This document shows, in pieces, positions 16,475 through 24,045 of a stretch of DNA of 24,045 bases. Under the pieces are notes generated by a model. It saw only the letters and a program-made list of their open reading frames with translations, was not told the DNA's origin and ran no database searches. Source of the DNA: an uncultured Pirellulaceae bacterium (GTDB lineage: Bacteria > Planctomycetota > Planctomycetia > Pirellulales > Pirellulaceae); contig CAKQWG010000032.1 of assembly GCA_934278005.1 (NCBI GenBank), forward strand, positions 1 through 24,045, in the 5' to 3' direction. A program made the position numbers and the translations under genes. Every line of letters starts with the position of its first letter. Within the stretch, counting starts at the first letter, position 1.

Positions 16475-17386
16475 TCACACGTGGCTCGCCGACTTTGCCG
16501 AACGCGATGGTATAAACCCAACGCCCAGAGCCACCAACATCGACATCCAAAAAATCCAAAATTCGGGACGTGAATAATCATGGAAGTTGACAGCGTGTGG
16601 ATGAGCCGCCGAGTTAAATCCCCAGTCGGCAAGTAACTTCAGTCCAATCACGATCACTAGGAGATAGGCCGATAATTCGAAGCGCGGGAATCTATCGAGC
16701 AGTCGGATGAACATAGCCGCGGCAACACGCATCAGCATAATACCTAGTAAGCCGCCGATGACGACAACCCATAGTTTGGGATGCACCGCCGTGATTGGAT
16801 GATCCGGCGGAGGCGCGCCGACCAATGCGATAGCCGCCAAAATGGAATCTACGGCGAACGCGATATCGGTCAGCTCGATAACTAGGACCGTCATCCAGAA
16901 ACTGCGACCGGCTCGCAAACTCTGCTCGGGAATCGGAACGGGGACACGCTCTTTGATTTCGAGCATCTCTTGGTCATCTGTCAGAGCTCTGCCCGTCGCC
17001 GTGTCGCGCAGTTGCGGCTCACCTTCGGCGTCGGCCCCTAACGTAGTGCCAGCTTTTTCCTTGGATTCGAAAAACAAGTGCTTGACGGCAATGTAGATGA
17101 GGTAGCCACCGCCGATGAGTTTCACAATGTGCCATTGAAGCAGATAACTGGCTGTTGCGACCGCAATAATGCGAAACACGAATGCACCGACAAGTCCGTA
17201 TGTCAGGGCTCGACCTTGCAGATGCTTGGGAACTCGTTTCGCCAACAACCCCAGTACCAAGGCGTTGTCGATAGAAAGCAATCCTTCCAGCAGCACCAGC
17301 AGCAGTATGACGATCAAATCATGATGAGAGTAAGTCTGCCCCCAAAACATGGTCGCGCCATCGGCCAGAAGAAAAAAGGGTTGCAT
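16475..17386 (-). CDS. TerC family integral membrane protein
   Basis: A 303-residue membrane protein of the TerC family, members of which are linked to tellurite resistance and, in several bacteria, to manganese efflux or metal loading of exported enzymes. About seven to eight hydrophobic segments are visible. The two conserved acidic signatures are present: EGLLSIDNALVLG (34-46) in an early helix and ELTDIAFAVDSILA (171-184) in a later one. A charged cytoplasmic-type loop lies between about 105 and 160. Start at 17386 gives a normal family length. It is first in a probable two-gene unit with the TrmN6-like gene. I looked for the yybP-ykoY manganese riboswitch that often precedes such genes and did not see its conserved core. 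Confidence 0.88.
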   Translation of the reverse strand: MQPFFLLADGATMFWGQTYSHHDLIVILLLVLLEGLLSIDNALVLGLLAKRVPKHLQGRALTYGLVGAFVFRIIAVATASYLLQWHIVKLIGGGYLIYIAVKHLFFESKEKAGTTLGADAEGEPQLRDTATGRALTDDQEMLEIKERVPVPIPEQSLRAGRSFWMTVLVIELTDIAFAVDSILAAIALVGAPPPDHPITAVHPKLWVVVIGGLLGIMLMRVAAAMFIRLLDRFPRFELSAYLLVIVIGLKLLADWGFNSAAHPHAVNFHDYSRPEFWIFWMSMLVALGVGFIPSRSAKSASHV

Positions 17387-17696
17387 AGTGCAAAGATCCG
17401 CAGAAATGGGGGGAGTGATTTAACATCTTCAGCGCTCGGCCGACGGCTTTTCGGCAAGTGGAAAGATCTTAACTCAAGCAACCAGGTAAGTCAGTACCGT
17501 CCCCCTTCCAACCCCTCATTTTTAATCGAGCACCGTCGACGACCGTCCGAGCCACGCTGTCGAAGAGAAGCCGCTCGGGCTTGCGCTAATAAGCTGCAAC
17601 GCTGGCCATTGGAAAACACAGCGTTGTGAATAACCGGAATCAGACAAAAAGCCGCTTGACGAAGCCCACGACGATCAGGGCGACCTAACAATGCGC
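17387..17696. other. intergenic region upstream of TerC
   Basis: About 310 bp between the sigma-54 regulator gene, which converges on it, and the TerC start. It presumably carries the TerC promoter. A weak 5-bp hairpin GCCGA/TCGGC lies near 17439-17455. No gene, RNA motif or clear promoter box could be supported. Confidence 0.4.
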
Positions 17697-17728
17697 AGCT
17701 CTCCAGCTCTTTAGCTCTCTAGCTCTCC
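17697..17728. repeat. 8-bp tandem repeat (4 units) spanning the regulator stop codon
   Basis: Four units of AGCTCTNN (AGCTCTCC, AGCTCTTT, AGCTCTCT, AGCTCTCC). The stop codon of the sigma-54 regulator (17719-17721) and its last codons Glu-Ser lie within the array. Confidence 0.8.
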
Positions 17729-19113
17729 AGTCCATATGCCCGCAGACGCTCGCGAAGCGTCCCACGATGAATCCCCAGTAGCTCCGCCGCCCTCACGCGA
17801 TTGCCTCCGGTGTGTTCAATGGTTATCTGCATCAACGCAGGCTCCGCAGCAGCCAGGAAGCGAGCGTGCAATGGTTCGTCGCCTGCCGACGCACTCTGCA
17901 GTAGCGGTCGAGCCCAACTGCGGACCGCTTCATCTAAACAAACCTGGTCGGAAGCCTGAGGGCTCTGGGCGGGCATTGGGAAATCAGACAGTTGCAACGG
18001 CCTGCCGCGGGCCACCACCGCCGCATGCTCGATCGCGTTTTTCAGCTCGCGCACGTTGCCGCTCCAAGGGCGCTTGGCCAAAGCAGCGATAAGTGGTGCG
18101 GAGAGCTGGCTGGCTGGGTCTGCACTTACTCTCGACAAAAGGTAGTGGCACAGCGGCTCGATGTCCGCCGTGCGCTGACGCAACGGCGGTAGATGGATCT
18201 GCATTCCATTGAGTCGATAGAACAAATCTTCGCGAAATCGATTCTGCTCGATGGCGTGCCGCAGGTCACAGTTGGTTGCCGCCATGATCCGAACATCGCA
18301 GCGGCGGGGTGTCATCTCTCCCACGCGGCAATATTCACCTTGCTCGAGCACTCGTAACAGCTTCGCCTGAATGCCGAGCGGCAGCTCACCGATCTCATCC
18401 AGCAAGACCGTACCGCCCTGAGCCCGTTCGAATAATCCCGCACGATCGTCGTTGGCGCCGGTAAAAGCTCCTTTGACGTGGCCAAACAGTTCGCTTTCAA
18501 TCAAATCAGCATTGAACGCGACCGGCGCTACGGCCAGATACGGGCGATCGGCCCGAGGACTATGGCGGTGGATCGCTGCCGCGACCAGCTCTTTACCCGT
18601 CCCCGTTTCGCCGGTGATCAAAACACATAAATCGCTCTGCGCCACTAAGGCGATCTGTCGAAAAACCAACTGCATCGCCGGAGATGATCCCACCATCCGC
18701 GGCATCTCCTTCATCGGCAATACAGCACTGCGCTGACGCTGCGTGTTTCGAGCGATCTGCAAGTTGGCAGCGCATACACGGGAGGCATCTTCCAGGTTGA
18801 ACGGTTTAATCAAATAGTCACTGGCGCCCCGCTTAACCGCTGCCACGGCCGTTTCCAGATCGCCAAAAGCGGTCATAATCACGACGGGCGCTCCATCGGT
18901 AGCGGCGATGAACTTGGGCAGAGCGGAAATGCCATCCTCGCGCGGAAGTCGTACGTCTAGAAGCACCAATGCGGGCTTGTGTTCCGCGGCAATCTCCAGT
19001 CCCTCTTCCGCCGAAGAAGCCGCTAACACACGGTGGCCCTGACCTTGCAGCAACCGCTCAAAGGCCCAGCAGATCGAAGGCTCGTCATCGACAATAAGTA
19101 CTAGGTCAGACAC
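17719..19113 (-). CDS. NtrC-type sigma-54-dependent response regulator
   Basis: A 464-residue enhancer-binding transcription activator. The receiver domain is 1-120, with the acidic pair DD (9-10), phospho-acceptor Asp53 in LLDVRLP and Lys103 in LIKPF. The AAA+ domain covers about 138-370: Walker A GETGTGKE (168-175), sigma-54-contacting loop GAFTGA (215-220), Walker B GTVLLDEIGE (234-243), and the sensor segment FREDLFYRLN. A Fis-type helix-turn-helix closes the protein (NRVRAAELLGIHRGTLRERL, 438-457). All motifs needed for ATP-driven opening of sigma-54 promoters are present. The histidine kinase gene ends 4 bp upstream, so they form a two-component pair. The target genes are not evident; no -24/-12 box (GG-N10-GC type) was confirmed nearby. 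Confidence 0.93.
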   Translation of the reverse strand: MSDLVLIVDDEPSICWAFERLLQGQGHRVLAASSAEEGLEIAAEHKPALVLLDVRLPREDGISALPKFIAATDGAPVVIMTAFGDLETAVAAVKRGASDYLIKPFNLEDASRVCAANLQIARNTQRQRSAVLPMKEMPRMVGSSPAMQLVFRQIALVAQSDLCVLITGETGTGKELVAAAIHRHSPRADRPYLAVAPVAFNADLIESELFGHVKGAFTGANDDRAGLFERAQGGTVLLDEIGELPLGIQAKLLRVLEQGEYCRVGEMTPRRCDVRIMAATNCDLRHAIEQNRFREDLFYRLNGMQIHLPPLRQRTADIEPLCHYLLSRVSADPASQLSAPLIAALAKRPWSGNVRELKNAIEHAAVVARGRPLQLSDFPMPAQSPQASDQVCLDEAVRSWARPLLQSASAGDEPLHARFLAAAEPALMQITIEHTGGNRVRAAELLGIHRGTLRERLRAYGLES

Positions 19114-19117
19114 GGCG

Positions 19118-19147
19118 TTACTTTACAACACTTTGCAACACTTTACA
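19118..19147. repeat. 10-bp tandem repeat (3 units) at the histidine kinase stop codon
   Basis: Three units close to ACACTTTACA (19118-19127, 19128-19137, 19138-19147). The TAA stop of the kinase gene (19118-19120) is inside the first unit, and the downstream regulator gene starts 4 bp further on. Confidence 0.75.
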
Positions 19148-20512
19148 TCGGAACTCAAAGACGGTGCGGTCATCTTGGTGCCGCCATTCTACTGTACCCG
19201 AAAGTTTCTCGGCAGACCGTCGAACCAGTGGCAGACCGAGTCCTATGCCTTCCTGCTTGGTCGTCGCAAATGGTTCGAACAATACGTCTGACATCGACGA
19301 ATCAATGCCCGGACCATCATCCTCGACCGTTACCACGCAGGAGGTCGAGTCCTCAAGGCGGGCGGTGACCTGAACGTTTTGAGCGGCATGCAAGCCATTG
19401 AGCACCAAATTTGAGATCGCTGCAGAGAAAGTGGAGCCGTCCGCTACAAATACATGGTCCGCGATCTGATCCAGGTCCCAATGCAGCTGCACCCGCAAGT
19501 GCTTGGCTACGGCGACATGACTAGAGCGGACATCGTTCAGACAAGTCAGCACGGCCGCCGCTTGATCAACTTGCTGCTCGCCGGCACCAACCATCAACAA
19601 TCGCCGAACGTAATCCTCGGCGCCCCGCATCTCCCGCAAGGCGACATCTACTTCCGGATTATCAGCACTGGGACATCTTTGCCGATGGATCTCTAGAGCA
19701 AGTCGCGCTCCCGTCAACGTGTTTCTCAATTGATGCGCCATGCCGCCAGCAATCTGGTGCAGCAGCTTTTGACTCTGCTGGCGATTGACCTGTTGCCAAA
19801 GCTGGTTCAGCTGAACTGCCATCTTGTCGATCGACTGACCTAGGCGCCCAATCTCGTCGGTAGATGTATCTGCTACCCGCGAATCGAAGTTACCGCCGGC
19901 GACTAGTTCGACGCTTCGCTGCAAGCTTTGCAGTCGACTAACCAAACGACCCGTCATGGCTGTCAATAGCGTAGTCAGCAAGACGATGGTTGAAATCCCA
20001 GTAACCAGTGGAATCAACCCCGCTCGCCGACCAGCCGCCTGGACGCGAGTTTCATCGAACAGAACGATTACCTGTCCCACGCTATCCAGTTGATTGCGAT
20101 TGAGCGCGCGGCGGATGCTCAGGGCCAAATAGGGCAATCCACCCACCCGAACGTCAGCCGCGGTTTCGGCCTGAGAACCGGCTCGAGCCGCAAGCGATTG
20201 CATATCCAGACTCAACTCACCTTGCGAACCATTCTCAAGCGTGCTCGCCTGCACCTCGTGGCTGTTATCCAGAGCAATCAATTCGGTGCCCGATAGCTTA
20301 GCCAGCGATGAGACGACCGAGGTGGTAAGCGGAAAACTCGCGTGCTGTATGGTTGAATTGATTGCGTCAAATCTCTCCTGAACATCATGGATCGCCCACT
20401 GCCGCCCGACCCAAGACGACAGTATTGCAACGACCACGGCCGAGGCTGCCGAAGTAGCCAGCAACGGCCACAGCAAGCGAATTCTTAGAGACAGTCTCCT
20501 GGTCGCGCGCAC
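19118..20512 (-). CDS. membrane sensor histidine kinase (NtrB/AtoS-like)
   Basis: A 464-residue two-component sensor. Transmembrane helices are at about 13-35 and 165-187, enclosing a periplasmic sensor region of about 130 residues with no recognised domain. HAMP follows at about 188-240. The phospho-acceptor box is GGMAHQLRNTLTGARLALE with His260; it reads HQLRN rather than the common HELRN. The ATPase part shows N box NLVLNGLHAAQ (368-378), G1 VEDDGPGID (396-404), F box LFEPFATTK (411-419) and G2 GIGLGLPLVRR (422-432). It precedes the sigma-54 regulator by 4 bp and almost certainly phosphorylates it. The last residues (CKVLQSVVK) are encoded by a 10-bp tandem DNA repeat, which suggests a recently altered C-terminus. 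Confidence 0.92.
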   Translation of the reverse strand: MRATRRLSLRIRLLWPLLATSAASAVVVAILSSWVGRQWAIHDVQERFDAINSTIQHASFPLTTSVVSSLAKLSGTELIALDNSHEVQASTLENGSQGELSLDMQSLAARAGSQAETAADVRVGGLPYLALSIRRALNRNQLDSVGQVIVLFDETRVQAAGRRAGLIPLVTGISTIVLLTTLLTAMTGRLVSRLQSLQRSVELVAGGNFDSRVADTSTDEIGRLGQSIDKMAVQLNQLWQQVNRQQSQKLLHQIAGGMAHQLRNTLTGARLALEIHRQRCPSADNPEVDVALREMRGAEDYVRRLLMVGAGEQQVDQAAAVLTCLNDVRSSHVAVAKHLRVQLHWDLDQIADHVFVADGSTFSAAISNLVLNGLHAAQNVQVTARLEDSTSCVVTVEDDGPGIDSSMSDVLFEPFATTKQEGIGLGLPLVRRSAEKLSGTVEWRHQDDRTVFEFRCKVLQSVVK

Positions 20513-20617
20513 GAATATTTTGCCTTAAGTGGATCACCGCAAGCTCGCTTCGCAAACTTGCCCGCCTAACAGGAGTCTCATCCGCGCCGGACGCAATACA
20601 CACATGCTAGCGCTCGT

Positions 20618-21634
20618 CTAATCAGCGGTGACGACCTCGCCACCGTTGCGAGTCCCGCTGGCTCGCCACACGCTCGCATCGATGCTGCTGCTAACACTGC
20701 GGACGGAACCATCCGCCCACACGGCATTGACTATGCCCGTATGAAAGCTGCGTGAAGTAATGATAGCGAATGAAGGGCGTGTCATCGAGTTGCCTTCCTG
20801 TTGCGAGTTGTAGTCACAGTTGTAGGTTACTCCCTTGTACACGAAGGGAATTCGCGTATTGGGAGCAAACGTGGTGGTGAAACAACTGTGATGCGAGTGC
20901 CCGTTAGCCCATTCGGTATGCCCAGTACCATAGCCAGTTGCCAACAGGCGATCCGTTCGGCCCAGTGCGATGACAGCCAATGCCTCCGCCACGGTCTGCG
21001 GTACGCTCGTCGAGCCAGGGCCACCATTACGGGTGTAGGCGGTCCAGGCATGCACTTCGGCAGCCAGCAGAGTGTTGCTCGTGCCGTCGGTAATGTTGCC
21101 TAGTTTCATATTGGCGTTGGGATAGGTAATACCGTCGCCGCCGCGATTGGTGCGCGGGTCGTATACGAACCAAGTCCCTGCGTTAAATCCGTAGGTGGTC
21201 GGAAACAGATGAATTCCACTTGTGCTGCCTGTGCTGCTCGTGTCCCGCAACTCATCGCCTTTGGGATCCGATGGACAGAAGTAGACCGGAACGCGGAAGC
21301 GACTAACCACGGGCTGCTGCGACCACCCGATACTTAAGTCAATTTGGTCGTAAAAGTTCCCTTGTTCCAGATACGGCATGATCCTCCCATGAGCTGACCA
21401 CCCGCCACCGCCGCTCGTTAAGTCGATACACAAGCTAGGAGGTAGGCGCTGCGTCGCCGATTCGTAATTCAAAGTCGCTAAACCAATTTGCTTCAGATTG
21501 TTTCCGCACGACATGCGTCGCGCCGCCTCCCTGGCCGCCTGCACAGCGGGCAGCAACAAGCCTACTAAAATGCCAATAATGGCTATCACGACTAACAATT
21601 CCACTAAAGTAAACCCTTGCGAGTTTCGTCGCAT
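20618..21634 (-). CDS. DUF1559 pseudopilin-like protein
   Basis: A 338-residue protein of the large planctomycete DUF1559 (PulG-like) family. The N-terminus is a type IV prepilin/pseudopilin leader, [20 protein letters not shown], with cleavage expected between Gly7 and Phe8 and the usual Glu at +5. [17 protein letters not shown] and NNLKQIGLA follow, as in most members. The C-terminal H-x-DG-type motif is seen in [20 protein letters not shown]. The start is supported by AGGAGCA (complement of 21641-21647) six bases upstream. The family is predicted to sit at the membrane or cell surface; function is unknown. It diverges from the SHD1 gene, and upstream of it lie overlapping hairpins that may regulate it. 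Confidence 0.92.
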   Translation of the reverse strand: MRRNSQGFTLVELLVVIAIIGILVGLLLPAVQAAREAARRMSCGNNLKQIGLATLNYESATQRLPPSLCIDLTSGGGGWSAHGRIMPYLEQGNFYDQIDLSIGWSQQPVVSRFRVPVYFCPSDPKGDELRDTSSTGSTSGIHLFPTTYGFNAGTWFVYDPRTNRGGDGITYPNANMKLGNITDGTSNTLLAAEVHAWTAYTRNGGPGSTSVPQTVAEALAVIALGRTDRLLATGYGTGHTEWANGHSHHSCFTTTFAPNTRIPFVYKGVTYNCDYNSQQEGNSMTRPSFAIITSRSFHTGIVNAVWADGSVRSVSSSIDASVWRASGTRNGGEVVTAD

Positions 21635-21743
21635 GCTTGCTGCTCCTAAAATGTGCGGTACCGACAGTTCAGCCCCGTCCCATCGCAGTTACCGTACCGT
21701 GCACTTAGCGAATCGCCTGACCCTGGTTTTGCCTGACTCTCTG

Positions 21744-21764
21744 CGCGACTTCGCCTGAAGCGCG
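21744..21764. other. hairpin next to the candidate attenuator
   Basis: CGCG-A-CTTC, loop GCCT, then GAAG-CGCG: 8 bp with a bulged A. It lies 16 bp from the larger hairpin, on the DUF1559 side of the divergent region. Confidence 0.5.
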
Positions 21765-21768
21765 ATGT

Positions 21769-21805
21769 AAAAACCGCCACGGCGGTGGCGATTTCGCCAC
21801 CGCCG
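21769..21805 (-). promoter_or_regulatory. overlapping hairpins: possible terminator/anti-terminator leader of DUF1559
   Basis: A perfect 12-bp inverted repeat (21780-21791 with 21794-21805, CGGCGGTGGCGA and its complement) has only a 2-base loop. Its DUF1559-side arm overlaps a second hairpin, ACCGCC-GT-GGCGGT on - (21786 to 21773), directly followed by a T-run (21773 to 21769), the shape of an intrinsic terminator. The two folds exclude each other. If a promoter lies between 21806 and 21910 reading toward DUF1559, this would act as an attenuator; otherwise it may insulate the two divergent genes. Confidence 0.45.
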
Positions 21806-21910
21806 TTTGGCCATGACACCTCCGCAAGATTGCTTGCTGAACCACATCTGCTAGACTAGAGAAGCTGAACTGCAGCCTGAGTTTTCCCCAGTGGTCCTAG
21901 TGGTGAAGAA

Positions 21911-23743
21911 GTGAGCAATCTAACAAAACGCTGCGTGATCTCGACATGTCTAGCGTTCGCCGCCTTCGCAGGTTTCCACTCGGCGGGAATCGCGCAGGAT
22001 CAGGACACAGTGCCGATGACGTTCATCGCTCCCGCCGCAGAAATGCCACTTTTCAATTTGCATTCTCCGAAGCTCGGCACCACCCGCGATGGTGAAGCGA
22101 CACTCGAGTTCGGTTACTCGCAAACCCGCCCCGGACGGACAATGCATATCGAGGCGGTCGTGCGGCTCGGCAACTCGGCACTAGGGGACAGGATGATTTT
22201 CGGTGCTATTGGCAATTCGCCAAGCACCTATATCTTACGCCTCCCAGCGGAACGGCTTAAGCAAGTCAAAAGTGAGGGTGTTGAAATCCTTTTCATCGGA
22301 GAGCTTTCCTCGAGCACCGGTGAACTTAGCACACGGCGATTTTTCCAACATCACTTCAAACTGTCCAATTCCCTATTGTTAGGCGCGGCCGGCGAGCGGG
22401 CGACGACGCGCGAATCAGACCCGGCTGACAGAGAAGCAATTGCCAGATGGCTCGATGGAGCCATGAAGCAGGATCAATTTGAGGCTAACATCCCGGCAGG
22501 TTTCACCACTAAGTTATCGCGCTTGGTCCCCGGCATGACCATTTGCGTCTTCATCGACGATGGTTGGAAACAGGTGGAGTACTTAGGTCGCGATGCAGAC
22601 GATTTGATCGTCTATCGCCCAGATCCAGAGCAGGTCGAAACGGCAGTCATTAAGCCTTCGCTCGTCTCAGCCAAGCTTTCTGAACTGGAGCATTTTACCA
22701 ATCCGGCACTAAGGAAAACACCTATACCCTTCAAACCGTCGCTTCGGCTGATGGAGGAGTCGTCGGTCGTCTTTCCAGCTGGCTACGAAGTCCTAGCACG
22801 CAGGGCGTATGTCCCAGGGTTGCCGGTTAAGGTCCGAGTTCGGAGAGAGCTGAGGGATGGTTTTGTCGTCTCTACGAAGTACGCGGAAGCGACCGTTCGG
22901 TACCTGGTTCTAAACCCCTTAAATCAACCTGTCGAAAGGATAGAGGTCGTCAGAGCCCATAAACTGCTGGCTGCAAAATCCGATCTTGCCTTACTCGAAA
23001 CTCCCGAAGGCAAAGCGACTTTAGCGGCGAATCTAACCAAGGCATTGCCAATCCCGGAAGCTTGGAAAAATTTAAAACCTGGTTCCACTCGCGGTAATGC
23101 TGCGGAGGGAAGCGACTCGACCGTGTTCTTTGGAAAAGAGGCGCGAGAGGAGATGCAAGCAGCCCTCAATGCTTTGCTTGAATCGCCACCAAGTGGGGCT
23201 AATTCGCCCGATTCGGCGGCCACTTCCACAACCGGCAGCACTGCCAACGAGGCAGCAGAGGCACCTAAAAAGTCGGCTGTGCCGGTCCGAACTATCAAAC
23301 GCTACCCCATACAAACTGCTATTCCCCGCGGAATGCAAATAGTAACTCCCGAATGCCCGCTTCAACCCGGCGTTCAGCTAGGGTGCAGTTGGGGAAGTAA
23401 GTGGTATCCAGTAACGGTTCTCGAACTCTACGACGACGGGGCCGTTCGTATTCGTTGGAATACGTTCGGACCAGGGTTTGACGCAGACCAGACGCGCCAA
23501 GACCTAATCGTCAGTGATCCGGTTTTCAAGCAACTCCGCCGTTTTGCTAACGCGTCCAGCGCTAACCCTCGCCAATGGACCGACACTAGTGGCCAGTTCA
23601 AAGTCATTGCAAGGTTTGTGGAATTGGACAGTCAAACCGCGGTCCTGCAAAAACCTAATCAAGAAAAGATTCGCGTCGGTCTCGACAAACTATCGGAAGA
23701 GGACCAAAAAATCATTGCTCAACTGACTCAGGATAGAAACTAA
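21911..23743 (+). CDS. secreted SHD1-domain protein with two Tudor/SH3-like segments
   Basis: A 610-residue exported protein. A signal peptide is present (CVISTCLAFAAFAGFHSAGIAQ, about 8-29). Residues about 30-175 form a beta-rich domain I do not recognise. Two small beta-barrel segments resemble Tudor/agenet modules: LVPGMTICVFIDDGWKQVEY (about 205-225) and LQPGVQLGCSWGSKWYPVTV (about 478-497, followed by RIRWNTFGPGFD). A low-complexity Ser/Ala/Thr linker lies at about 425-460. The last 60 residues match the SHD1 (SLA1 homology 1) domain: RQWTDTSGQFKVIARFVEL, then KIRVGLDKLSEEDQKII. SHD1 proteins are common in planctomycetes, but their bacterial function is unknown. The GTG start gives the leader directly, with a weak purine-rich GAAGAA before it. 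It is probably monocistronic. Confidence 0.8.
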   Translation: MSNLTKRCVISTCLAFAAFAGFHSAGIAQDQDTVPMTFIAPAAEMPLFNLHSPKLGTTRDGEATLEFGYSQTRPGRTMHIEAVVRLGNSALGDRMIFGAIGNSPSTYILRLPAERLKQVKSEGVEILFIGELSSSTGELSTRRFFQHHFKLSNSLLLGAAGERATTRESDPADREAIARWLDGAMKQDQFEANIPAGFTTKLSRLVPGMTICVFIDDGWKQVEYLGRDADDLIVYRPDPEQVETAVIKPSLVSAKLSELEHFTNPALRKTPIPFKPSLRLMEESSVVFPAGYEVLARRAYVPGLPVKVRVRRELRDGFVVSTKYAEATVRYLVLNPLNQPVERIEVVRAHKLLAAKSDLALLETPEGKATLAANLTKALPIPEAWKNLKPGSTRGNAAEGSDSTVFFGKEAREEMQAALNALLESPPSGANSPDSAATSTTGSTANEAAEAPKKSAVPVRTIKRYPIQTAIPRGMQIVTPECPLQPGVQLGCSWGSKWYPVTVLELYDDGAVRIRWNTFGPGFDADQTRQDLIVSDPVFKQLRRFANASSANPRQWTDTSGQFKVIARFVELDSQTAVLQKPNQEKIRVGLDKLSEEDQKIIAQLTQDRN

Positions 23744-23774
23744 GGCCCTATCTGTTATCCCGCACGGCCGCCTA

Positions 23775-23986
23775 GCCCAGCGGGCGTCTCCGAGCCCACA
23801 GGGCATCGCCCAGCCCAGAGGGCGCCTCCTTAGCCCGAAGGGCGCCACCTTAGCCCAGCGGGCGCCTCCTTAGCCCACAGGGCACCCCCCAGCCCAGTGG
23901 GCGGCACATCTCTGCCGGCTGCGTCAGCCACCGGTCTGCAGCCTGACTGAACTCCTTCCCACAGGGCACCCCTTAGCCCAGCGGGC
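23775..23986. repeat. periodic array of GCCC-NNN-GGGC microhairpins
   Basis: Nine units each have a 4-bp GCCC/GGGC stem and a 3-base loop (the eighth begins TCCC, pairing 3 bp). Starts are 23775, 23794, 23813, 23833, 23853, 23873, 23892, 23957 and 23976, so spacing is 19-20 bp except for one gap. Loops vary: AGC, ACA, AGA, GAA, AGC, ACA, AGT, ACA, AGC. The first unit lies about 30 bp after the SHD1 stop codon. No gene is credible here; an open frame on - (23830-24015) merely translates the repeat (GRDVPPAGLRGALW). Confidence 0.85.
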
Positions 23987-24018
23987 GGCACATCCCTGCC
24001 GGTGCCGTCAGCCACCGG
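23873..24018. repeat. 62-bp direct repeats, 84-bp offset, at the array end
   Basis: Segment 23873-23934 is repeated at 23957-24018 with a few changes. Each copy contains two microhairpins, then CGGCACAT-YC-CTGCCG, able to form a CGGCA/TGCCG stem, then GTCAGCCACCGG. In the second copy CCGGTG and CACCGG can pair. This is a higher-order duplication of the smaller repeat. Confidence 0.75.
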
Positions 24019-24045
24019 AACATAACACCTAAGCTTCTGCCTCTG

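Noticed and set aside
17491..17691. 66-residue open frame on - upstream of TerC
   Set aside because: There is no ribosome site and no recognisable family, and basic low-complexity composition is typical of chance frames.
17387..17700. yybP-ykoY manganese riboswitch upstream of TerC
   Set aside because: The family often has one, but the conserved GGGGAGUA-type and matching loop sequences were not found on the gene strand.
23830..24015. Small protein-coding gene on - (61 residues)
   Set aside because: It only translates the microhairpin repeat; no ribosome site and no sensible composition.
23775..24018. CRISPR array
   Set aside because: The period is only 19-20 bp, the changing part is a 3-base loop, and no spacer-length unique sequence or cas gene is present.

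Overview
The window looks like a chromosomal segment of a planctomycete, most likely from the Pirellula/Rhodopirellula group (inference from gene content, not from a marker gene). The evidence is a set of families largely typical of that phylum: two DUF1501 proteins, two PSCyt/DUF1549-DUF1553 cytochrome-c-motif proteins, a DUF1559 pseudopilin-like protein, a DUF1080 protein and an SHD1-domain secreted protein. No rRNA, tRNA, CRISPR array, transposase or phage gene was recognised.

Layout. (1) 1-5.2 kb: a 5'-damaged or 5'-incomplete sulfotransferase on +, then on - a secreted sialidase, a secreted parallel beta-helix protein and a small DUF2200 protein. Sialidase and beta-helix protein are 72 bp apart and probably form a glycan-degradation unit. 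(2) 5.4-7.0 kb: a secreted DUF1080 protein (+), then an 0.8-kb non-coding stretch with two 348-bp direct copies of one module. (3) 7.0-15.4 kb: two paralogous gene pairs, PSCyt followed by DUF1501, arranged back to back and diverging from one control region near 10.9-11.2 kb. (4) 15.7-20.5 kb on -: a TerC membrane protein upstream of a TrmN6-like methyltransferase, and a sensor histidine kinase 4 bp upstream of an NtrC-type sigma-54 activator. (5) 20.6-24.0 kb: a DUF1559 protein (-) and a large SHD1-domain protein (+) diverging from a region with strong hairpins, then an array of very short hairpins at the window edge.

Working picture. Several products carry signal peptides or Tat-like leaders, so much of the window serves the cell envelope and the breakdown of sulfated or sialylated polysaccharides; the DUF1501/PSCyt pairs are of unknown biochemical role.

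The most unusual content is non-coding: (a) a stem-loop with constant loop and flank but covarying stem, five copies, three of them 18-22 nt past a stop codon in the sense direction; (b) a 19-20-bp periodic array of GCCC-NNN-GGGC microhairpins with varying loops; (c) short tandem repeats at the 3' ends of four minus-strand genes, three running through the stop codon; (d) the duplicated 348-bp module; (e) an overlapping hairpin pair upstream of the DUF1559 gene that could act as an attenuator.
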